A stretch of 64,000 nt of DNA, taken from NCBI GenBank assembly GCA_017979445.1, contig CM030707.1, forward strand, positions 20,962,586-21,026,585. Direction: 5' to 3'. A program made the translations under genes and the position numbers. This stretch comes from Akebia trifoliata. Taxonomy: Eukaryota; Streptophyta; Magnoliopsida; Ranunculales; Lardizabalaceae. Positions 55,783 through 64,000 of this stretch are shown one piece after another; the first letter of the stretch is position 1; each line of letters opens with the position of its first letter. Below the pieces are notes generated by a model that was given only the letters and a program-made list of their open reading frames with translations, was not told the origin of the DNA and did not search any database.

Positions 55783-57677
55783 ATGGGTACGAAATGGGCA
55801 ATTTGTTTAATGGGATTGATGGTTGTTTCAATATGTTTGAATGTAAATGCGAAATCAAAGGTTTGTAATAAAGGATGGGAATGCAAAGGATCCAGTTATT
55901 GTTGCAACCAAACCATTTCGGATTACTTCCAAGTGTATCAGTTCGAGAATCTATTCGCAAAGAGAAACTCTCCTATCGCTCATGCTGTTGGTTATTGGGA
56001 TTATCGTTCCTTCATCACTGCTTCAGCACAATTCCAACCTCTTGGATTTGGAACAACTGGTGGAAAGCAAATGCAAATGAAGGAGATCGCGGCCTTTCTT
56101 GGTCATGTTGGAAGTAAGACTACATGTGGTTATGGGGTTGCTACTGGTGGCCCATTGGCTTGGGGGCTTTGTTATAACCATGAAATGAGTCCAAGTCAAT
56201 CTTACTGTAATCCAGATTATCTCTATCCTTGTAGCCCTGGTGCTGAGTACTACGGTCGCGGTGCCTTACCCGTCTACTGGTATTTCTTTCTTTCTCTCTT
56301 TCTCTCTTTCTACATCTAATTAGAATTTCTTCTTCACTCGGTCTGAAATGAATGCCAAAAAAATTAGGTTTTATGTGATCCCAAATGTCTTAAACAAGAA
56401 AAAAAGAATTTTTTCTGTTCTTTTTTTTTTTGTTAATTAAGAATTTTTTCTGTTGGTTAGACTTCAGTGGGGATGCATTATTAGGTATCACTACTTTTAG
56501 ACAATTTCTTGGAATCTGACTCTTGAATGATAAATTCTACAAATAAAAAAAATTCACTTTGGATTGGAAAAAAATAAAAAAAATTTAATTAAGAGGGCTG
56601 CTATTAACACCCCAACTTTTACTTAAAACACACCAATTTATTAAATTTAATATCATACCCTAATTAGTTAAGGACTAAAACACATCGTTCAAACATTACA
56701 AAAGCTTGGTTGAGTTATTACTTCAAAATTACAAAGCACTATAAAACATTCAAACAACTTCAGCATTTGTTTACAATTAGGATTAGGCTCATATAAAATC
56801 TTAAATCTAAACAAAACAAAAAAGAGAGTTTCCGTTGTCACCCAAACTTTTACTTATCCTCTCCCATTGACTTATCTTTTAATATTTTTAATTGGGGTGT
56901 AATAAATAAATGTTGGAGTGCCAATAGCAGCTCTCAAAATTAATTGATCATGTTGTTTAGGTGATGCCTCAGGGACTACAAATTTTTCAGATATTTTTCT
57001 AGACACTTTTATGCACTTACTCAATGATAAATTCTGAAAAATGAAAAGAAAAGAAAAAATGGATTCAAGCGAACCTAAATCTCATGAACAAATAAAAAAA
57101 TTGTTCCTAATGGTTGGGGGATGCCTGCGAGACTATTGACTTCTGTATATAATGTTCTTGTGCGCTCCCTTTGAATGATAAAATAGATTTTAAGCAAACC
57201 CCCAAAAAAAAAATAAACAAGAAAGAAAATCATTTTTATTGGCTGGGTGGATGCCTCAGGAACTACAATTACGGAGTGATCGGTGAGGGATTGAAGTTGG
57301 ATCTGTTGAACCATCCTGAGTACCTTGAACAGAACGCAACCATGGCCTTCCAAGCTGCTATCTGGAGGTGGATGAACCCAATTAAGAAAAAACAGCCCTC
57401 TGCACATGATGTGTTTGTTGGAAACTGGAAGCCCACCAAAAATGACACATTGGCCAAGCGAGGTCATGGTTTTGGTACCACAATGAACATTCTTTATGGG
57501 GATCAAGTGTGCGGTCAGGGCGACGTCGATGGCATGAACAACATTATCTCTCATTACCAATATTACCTTGATTTGATGGGGGTGGGTCGAGAGGAGGCTG
57601 GACCTCATGATGTCCTCAGTTGTGCTGAACAGGTCGCATTCAACCCTTCATCTTCTTCTTCAGCTGCGACTGCATAA
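55783..57677 (+). CDS. CTL1: Chitinase-like protein, GH19 family (CTL1/POM1 type)
   Basis: Exons 55783-56279 and 57260-57677 join in frame across a GT-AG intron that splits Trp166 (TG|G), giving 304 residues. Residues 1-23 form a signal peptide ending NVNA. A Cys-rich start (CNKGWECKGSSYCC) precedes the GH19 domain (about 42-290), with SPIAHAVGYWDYRSFI, PLAWGLCYN, PGAEYYGRGALP, AAIWRWM, PSAHDVFVGNWKP and NNIISHYQYYLDLMG. In active GH19 chitinases the segment after AFF/AFL carries SHETTGG; here it reads GSKTTCG, with Lys112 at the catalytic Glu position, so it should not cleave chitin. Relatives act in the cell wall in cellulose assembly and cell expansion. The C-terminus is a Ser/Ala tail. 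Confidence 0.94.
56280..57259 (+). other. Intron of the chitinase-like gene with duplicated acceptor-like sequences
   Basis: It begins GTATTTC and ends gatgcctcag. Related blocks occur near 56962 (gatgcctcagggactacaa) and 57116 (gatgcctgcgagactattg) before the real one at 57249 (gatgcctcaggaactacaa). Each is followed at some distance by a gaatgataaa-like motif, also seen near 56524. This suggests serial duplication of the intron end and exon start. The intron also contains a MITE. Confidence 0.6.
56593..56938. mobile_element. MITE in the chitinase-like intron (about 346 bp)
   Basis: Terminal inverted repeats gagggctgctattaacacc and the reverse complement of ggagtgccaatagcagctctc, extending about 40 bp with mismatches. 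Flanks are AT-rich and similar but not a clean duplication. It belongs to the same family as 54596-54722 (shared ctgctatt and ccaacttttact). Confidence 0.7.
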
Positions 57678-59639
57678 GCCTTTGTTATTATATAGTATAT
57701 TCATGATTTTACCCACCCACTCATCCATTGTTAATCCTTGTGAGGAAAACTTCAATAAGATGCTCCGTGTGTGCATTTGTGTGCAGATGGGGGTGGGGTG
57801 ATGGTAATGTTGTCTTTGCTAAGAAATTTAGGTTGAAAGATTTGTTATTCCCCACGGTAGATTAATTGTGTTTATCCATTTGTTTGGTTTGTAGTAGAAG
57901 ATGTTTACCTCCTTTCAAACATGCTATCATCTTGTATCTCATATTATTATGTGCTCAGTACCATCTTCTGCTTGTTAATACATTATATTTTGTATTTCAT
58001 TTGCAAAATACATTATATTTTGTGCTTCTCTTTGGTGCATCGTTGTGCAACATTTTAGGTACATGGGTAGACTTCTGGTTTGTATGTTCTTTTTTTGCAT
58101 TACTAGAAACATATAAAGAGGTCTTTGTTTGAGAGTAATCACTTTCATGTTTGTAAGCATCGTTGAAGGTGTTGGTGGAGAACTCACCATTCAGATTGGG
58201 GCTTACTAGCTAATTTTCTTCCCTTTGTTGTAGTCGGTTTGGTTTGTTGCTCTACTCCTAATTTCACCAAAACACTGATGCTGGTTTATTTAGACAGCAA
58301 AAAGCAATGTAGGCATCAATATTTCATAAATTCTTTGGGAGCATTATTATAAATTGGCAATCATAGCTTTATCTTATATATCATGAAATAGAGATTCTGC
58401 ATTCTGTCGGTAAGGCTGGCCTGAAATGTTTAGGCTTTGTCGCAGAGAAACCTTTTAAACATAGCCAAGACAAATTTGGTCATTAGTGCTCAAGTTCATG
58501 ACTATAAAATCAGGGAGTGAGATCTTTCCTTCAAGACTTTGTTGTACCAAACAAAGTAAGGAAAAAAGAAGATAGCTGTAAATCAAAGTGAAATGTTGGT
58601 TTAGTTTACATAGATGGACTAATCCTTATCTGACCATTGTGTTGACCATGTAGGGAGGAACCATTCCTTCCTTCTCTCTTATGTCGGGTTGGGTTGTCTT
58701 GAACACCAACATCGAATTAAATTAAAATAAGTTGGATTCACTCTCTAAAGGCTTTTATAATCTCCTACAATACCACTTCTCCTGCTTTGTTAATTTTCCT
58801 GCTACTACAATGTAGCTATTCCCCCGGCTCATCTATACTCCTAGTGAAAACACCAACCGTATTCTTGGTGCCATGGATAACCACGTGCATGCCACTGCCC
58901 TCTTTAACAGCAAGATTATTATCAATCTGGCTAAGGAAATTGAAATTCTACAACTCCCCGTTCTGTTGTCCGAATCCGGGTAGAAATGTAGGTCCCCATC
59001 TGCACTGGTTTACCACTTCCTCTGCTCCTCAAGTCCTGAACCATGTCCACTAACTTGTCGGGGCATTTTTTTGTTGCTGAACCGTCTGGGCTCACCACCT
59101 CTGTGATCATATTTGGAACAAAGATTTGCTGTATCGAAATTTATGTGCTAAGCTGATGAACCAATGGCATGACACCATGTGTATTAAGTGAGGCAAAGTG
59201 ATTGGTCAGTAGAGAGAAACTTCTGGGATAAAATTTGGGAACAATTTTAAGTGTTTTATTTTGGTAACTTTTCAGGTCACAGTTCGTCATGTCATTGATT
59301 CATCAGCTTAATATAGAACTTTCAAAACAGCAAATCTCTGTTCAACCATTTGTAGGTGCTTGCAAACAATTTAGGGTTTAAAATGGGTCGGGTTTGGTCA
59401 GATACGAGTGTATCCACATCCAGATCCGACTTTTTATTCAGATCAGGATCAAAATTTGAATCCGACTCGGATCTTATTAGCTAAATTCATATCCAACCCA
59501 TTTTGCTTTCACTAAATCCGAATGTGACCCGACCGAATTATTTGATTTGGGTCTGATAATTTCGGACCATTCAATAATTTTTTGTATACTATTATAATTT
59601 TTTTATTTTATAAGAGTTCATGTTATATTAAAGCAGTAG
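57678..59639. other. Downstream of the chitinase-like gene; no gene recognised
   Basis: 57678-58100 is probably 3' untranslated and intergenic DNA, with tacattatattttgt repeated at 57980 and 58010. Near 58790-59050 a reading frame of 88 codons shows no known domain. Near 59380-59560 lies GC-poor repeat-like sequence with gatccgac and gacccgaccg motifs. Confidence 0.4.
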
Positions 59640-59658
59640 AAAGAAAGATGTTTTGAAA

Positions 59659-59835
59659 ATATATATATATATATATTTCAAAGCCATATCTGACCCATTT
59701 TTCTTTATTTGGGTCTATTCCAAGCATTTCGGATCACTCAGATTTCAGATACAATCCGACCCATTTTTCTTTATTTGGGTCTATTCCAAGCATTTCGGAT
59801 CACTCAGATTTCAGATACAATCCGACCCATTTTAT
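59659..59835. repeat. (AT)n and 63-bp perfect-type direct repeat
   Basis: An (AT)n run at 59659-59677 precedes two successive copies of a 63-bp block, cccatttttctttatttggg to cagatttcagatacaatccg (from 59695 and 59759). The copies are nearly identical, so the duplication is recent. Confidence 0.8.
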
Positions 59836-60430
59836 ACCCGTTAATAGCAAATATTTTTTTCCTTTACTTTTGTGGCGTGGGAGAGAAAATGTGAGGTTTT
59901 GGGTTGGCGTGGGTCTTGAGATTGCAATGTTACACAGAAAACACCCACAATGTGGTCCTCTTACATGAGCTATAAGCTTGCCAGGTGGTTCTTTTCTTGC
60001 TGTTGCTCAAAGGAGTTGTTCTTGGCGTCTGCATCAACTGATCCAGGACTGCAAGAGGATTCCATGCATGGTTTTAGGAACCGGTCTTTGGTTTTTGGGA
60101 TGGAATTGGTGCTCGCTCACCCAGTCTGGTTTCACTTGGCCAATCTGATTTCTCATTTTAAATTAACTATAAATATTTAAAACCTTACAAAGTATTTGTG
60201 TATACTAAACAAATACCGAAATCAATTGGTCTGATTTTTAAATAATTGATTCATTTTTATTCGTATAAAAAGAGGATGAATAAATTCAAACTTTTATCCG
60301 AGTCAACGAAGTGATGGATTCACAATGGAAGACTCAACTGGCCTTCGAGTCCAATTTGACTTGTGGGAGTTGCAAAATCATAATGCCGAACTTCAATCTT
60401 AATGGCTCTTAATAAAAAGAAGGGAGTTAT

Positions 60431-61063
60431 TGTTGTGGCTAACCCCCACCACACACATGCCAATCGGTTATTGAAACCAATCTTCTCAGAGAGTCAATGG
60501 ATTAATTTTTACAACTAAAATTCCAAGAATATGTGCAAAGCAAGTGCAAGAAATAGTAAAGAAAATGAAGATGTAACACAACCATAAAACTAAGATATAT
60601 GTAATTCACCCACAATGAAGGATCCACAGGCAAGTCAACAAGTACAAATCCATTGATCAAGATAGGTCACAAAATAGAGATTGATAACTTACCTCCCACA
60701 TTCTGGTGAAACCCATTAAGAGCTGCACCCAACTCTAAAAAGAAATCCAAACAAGTAACATTTCATTCACTCTTGTTGTTACAAACGCATAACAAGAATG
60801 TCATGACCACACTCAACAAGCTTGACCTTCTATGTTTTTTTTCAAGAGAAGAAAAAGAACCTAGTAGAGAGACTCAAATGTCTCTCTACAAACGTTAAAA
60901 ACCCCTTCTTCCTTTTATAGACCATAAAGACTATATATAAAAATCTTTAAAAAAACAACTATCTATAAATCCTTTGTCTTTTTAAAGCTACTGAAAAGAA
61001 ATTTCTAGCCCATCAACTTTATGAAACAAAAGATGTAGTATTCTTATATCCCCAAACCCTACA
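60431..61063 (-). repeat. Copia-type 3' LTR remnant (minus strand)
   Basis: On the minus strand it starts tgtagggtttgg and ends agccacaaca. TATA-like ctataaaagg is at 60911-60920, and tgtgttgt-like and polyadenylation-side sequences follow. It is preceded (higher coordinates) by a copia-type PPT. Confidence 0.65.
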
Positions 61064-61245
61064 ATCTCCACCTTGATAGAAAATCACGTACATGGCATTA
61101 CCAAATCATCAAGCATACATTAGATTGAAACTTAGATAAGTCAAGCTCTAGTTCACTTTCTCTACTTGAACCATCTTGTTAGCATATCTATTAAATTCTT
61201 CTTAGTTCCCACCTTCATCAATCGCACTATACTGGTTTCAATAAT
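61064..61245 (-). pseudogene. Copia PPT and end of pol (minus strand)
   Basis: Minus-strand caaggtggaga at 61065-61075 is the usual copia polypurine tract. Upstream, near 61165-61185, is a short stretch reading DMLTRWF, resembling the ADMLTK end of copia RNase H. The rest of that element is absent. Confidence 0.5.
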
Positions 61246-62110
61246 TACTATAATGATATTGGACTATTAAGCGCTTTGTATGAAAATGCATGTTAGAGTT
61301 GGTGTGTGCAATAAGTGAAAATGTTATCTTAGAAAAGGGTTTTGATGTCAATGTGACATTGGAAACATCTTATAGAAAAAAATGACTCATATAATTTACA
61401 TTATTTTTATGAGTAAGAATGTTGGTTAGAGGCCTTATACCACAACTTTAATGCATGTATGCAAGGCTAAAAACTTTATGTTTCAACCCCAACAAAAGGG
61501 TAATACATTTCTTCATCATAGCCAAGTATATATGAGTGGGTGTATGGTGTACATTATGATGGATGAGATATACTATATGAGAAATAAGATTTCAACCCTT
61601 ACCATTTCCGTCAAATCAAAATCCAACCTACCGAAGGTGGGAGAGGGTATGCATTACATCCTAAAAGATTTTTAAAATATAAAATAAATAGAGGGTTAGA
61701 AGTAAAAGATGTAAGTGCTTGAAAATGAAAACCTAATCTAACCCACCTTATCCCTTGATATTCTTGAATGAACTTGAGTCTTGAGAGGTGAACTTGAAGA
61801 TTAAGTGTTTTAGTTCAAAGTTGCACACACCTCGTCAAACACTATCTTAAGAAATTTGATGAAGTGTGTGCAACCTTGAACTATGGTAATGTAACATTTG
61901 ATGTAATAAGACTCGAACTCTTTTCATCTCTTTGAAAAAGAAAGCTAAGACATGACTTAACTCCCCTAGACCAAGATCTTTTGGAACTTGACAAAAGATG
62001 ACTAGGGAATTCTACTACAATCTCCTTGCATAGTCCTAGTCATTACCCATGTTGGGCTCACAAAATTTGGAGTAAATAACTCTATTGCATGGATGACGTA
62101 GGAGAAACTC
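61246..62110. other. No gene recognised
   Basis: AT-rich sequence without a domain, tRNA-like fold or clear repeat. It may be degraded LINE sequence, since a zf-RVT fragment follows. Confidence 0.3.
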
Positions 62111-62835
62111 AAAACTCTCAAGCCCTTGAAGGATTGGAATGTGTTTAGCAATGCAAATTGTGTTTTCTGTCAATCCCATGAAGAAGACCTGAATCACTTT
62201 TTCATAGAATGTTGTTTTGTTGTTTTATCTGGAGAGAAATACTGAAGAACTGCCATGCTTGTGAGACAATTGGTTCTTGGGAAGAAGGGGTTGGATGAGC
62301 ATCTGACAATTTTAAAAGGAATTCGATAGTAGCTATGGTTATGAAGTGGGCTTTTGTGCCTTCATTTATCACAGTTGGAAGAGGTTGGATGAGCATCTAA
62401 CAATTTAAAGGGAACTCGATTGTAGCTATGGTTACGAAGTGGGCTTTTGTACCTTCATTATCATAGTTGGAAGAGGTTGGATGAGCATCTAACAATTTCA
62501 AAGGGAACTTAATAGTAGCTATGGTTACAAAGTGGGCTTTTGTGCCTTCATTTATCACAGTTGGAAGAGGTTGGATGAGCATCTGACAATTTCAAAAGGA
62601 ACTCAATAGTAGCTATGATTACGAAGTGGGCTTTTGTTCCTTCATTTATCATATTAGGAAGGAAAAATGCAGCAAAGTGTATCAAAATTCCTTCTACAAT
62701 CAAGCCACAGTCCTAACGAAGATCCAAGAAGATGTTTGGCTGAAGCTTGAACACAAGTTGGGCACTATGGAGGACTTAGATTACAATTATGCCTTTGATG
62801 CATGCTTGGAACTTTCAGGTCAATTTTTCTCTTAA
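62111..62835 (+). pseudogene. LINE-type zf-RVT region with internal fourfold repeat
   Basis: 62111-62226 reads LKPLKDWNVFSNANCVFCQS then HEEDLNHFFIEC, the Cys/His pattern of the zf-RVT domain found after LINE RT in plants. 62289-62660 is a tandem array of four units of 92-94 bp beginning ggttggatgagcatct, each encoding the same stretch (IVAMVTKWAF-like) in shifting frames. 62626-62835 is open again (KVYQNSFYNQATVL). Stops and frame changes rule out a product. Confidence 0.6.
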
Positions 62836-62884
62836 CAAGGGCACATAGTACAAGTGGATAAAGCCAGATGTTGGGCTCATTACT

Positions 62885-63328
62885 ATCAATTTTTATTCCA
62901 ACTAGGGGGATTTGGAGCTAGCTATTATTAGAAATTAGGAAGGTGAGCTTGTTACAACACTTGCTAACTATGATGCTCCAATGTCTACTATTCACCATGA
63001 GTTGCAAGGCATAAAAGAAGGTCTAAAGCTAGCTTCGCAAAAAGGATGTAGCAAGATGCAAGTCCAAGCTGATTTCATGCATTGTTATCAACATGTCCAA
63101 TGGGATGTTGGGAATTCCGTGGAAAGTCATTATTTAGTCTTAAATATTAAAAGGCTTGGTAATAGGTTTGATGATGTTTCTTTGATACATGTGTTTAAAG
63201 ATTCGAATACATCTGCTGATTTGTTAGCTTCTGTTCAAAATTCGATCAGTTGTGTGGTGCTAAACACTAGGGCGTTGCCTAAGGAGCTTGTTTTGATTCT
63301 TAGTCAAGACAAAAGTGGTAAGTTGTAA
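62885..63328 (+). pseudogene. RNase H-like domain (RVT_3 type) remnant
   Basis: Begins with a degraded start and TAG at 62936, then EGELVTTLANYDAPMSTIHH, a Glu in HHELQGIKEGLKLA (catalytic-Glu position of plant RNase H-like domains), QADFMHCYQHV in the third motif and NTSADLLASV near the end (Asp/His region), with a stop at 63326. Such domains follow zf-RVT in plant LINEs and also occur alone. The frame is intact for 115 codons after the break. Confidence 0.6.
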
Positions 63329-64000
63329 CAATGATTGTAGCTAGTTTGCGTCTACCTTAACCTGATAAGCTATTAAAAAATAGATGTCAATCATAGCTCT
63401 GATCTCGGGTAACAAATAAGGATTTTCATTTCATCTCAGCCTTATTATTAATATTAATACTAATCTCATAGTTATTATTATAATATTATAATTGTAATCA
63501 TTTTACAGCTTCCACCCCTCGAGATTGGATTGTTACGTTAATGAAGATGATGCTGGTAATGATCTTGATCAACGAGTCTTCTCTTCAAGGTTTCGACGGT
63601 TCGGAACAATTGAAAGAAAGAAGCAATAAGGAAAATGCCTTTGTGTAGTGCCTACCAAAGCTCTTTCGAAAATTTATTAGTAAAAGTGATGGTGATAAAG
63701 AAAATGCAGAAATTTTAAATGAGGAAGAAGATGAATGGTAGAGTTGTAAAAATGTATTTAGTATAAAAGACTTAAAAGAATGTCTCTCCTACGTAGTCTT
63801 GAAGATAAGATTTTTATAGTTGAAATCCATAACCAAATGTCACCACACGGTTGGCTCAAATTTAAGTTGTTAGGATGCACTTAAATGTTTTGGAAGATGT
63901 GTCAATCACTTGTAAACAAGAACTTGAGTTGGATTTGTAGTGTCTCAGTATATTAACTGATTAGTTGTAACATTTTATTGTTTGGGGTAGGTGAGTCAGG
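63329..64000. other. No gene recognised
   Basis: Contains short frames only (for example around 63541, beginning MKMMLVMILINESS). No domain, repeat or RNA gene is recognised before the window edge. Confidence 0.3.

Noticed and set aside
58787..59053. 88-codon plus-strand frame and an opposing minus-strand stretch
   Set aside because: No domain, signal or splice-site support on either strand.

Overview
The window is plant nuclear DNA, almost certainly angiosperm and probably dicot. It carries a GH19 chitinase-like gene of the CTL1/POM1 type, GT-AG introns, MITEs, and Tnt1/Tork-type copia, Tat/Ogre-type gypsy and Athila-type gypsy LTR retrotransposons. Species cannot be named from sequence alone. 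About 49 kb (1-48901) is a nest of LTR elements. About 15 kb (48902-64000) is gene-bearing DNA with two host genes, several foldback elements and LINE debris.

Left part. 1-1316 is part of a minus-strand LTR. 1317-3403 and 25286-27159 are older minus-strand LTR material (LTR Z) split by a Tnt1/Tork-like copia element (3409-25280; 5-bp duplication aagaa, 3404-3408 and 25281-25285). The copia element is itself split inside integrase by a 17-kb Tat-lineage gypsy element (5816-22900; duplication taggg). That element is LTR - full internal region - LTR - truncated internal region - 55-bp LTR remnant, i.e. a tandem (three-LTR) element that later suffered a deletion. It has a nearly complete pol (RT, RNase H, second RNase H, integrase) but no gag or protease. 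In their place are two satellite-like arrays.

Middle part. 27165-28300 is a minus-strand LTR fragment (LTR A) fused by deletion to an Athila-like gypsy element (28300-36193, minus) that lies in the 5' LTR of a second Tat-lineage element, X (36194-47459, plus). X has a gag but its pol core is deleted, the reverse of the first Tat element. X ends in LTR C and sits in another minus-strand Tat-type LTR (Y, 47460-48901).

Right part. There is an unrecognised three-exon gene for a predicted 116-residue secreted peptide precursor (50288-52051), with a long foldback in intron 1 and a MITE in intron 2. There is a two-exon chitinase-like gene (55783-57677) with a MITE and duplicated acceptor-like sequences in its intron. 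Beyond these lie a copia 3' LTR remnant (60431-61063) and a degraded LINE zf-RVT/RNase H region (62111-63328).

Most unusual observations: (1) a repeated hairpin with a constant AAAA bulge and covarying stems in the 3' untranslated regions of both Tat elements; (2) a hairpin with a conserved 13-nt loop and family-specific stems near the 3' end of five different LTR families; (3) an alternating two-type tandem array in X whose units each contain a 6-bp stem, with one compensatory change; (4) the tandem, gag-less Tat element and its patchwork deletion junction; (5) the three-exon secreted-peptide gene.
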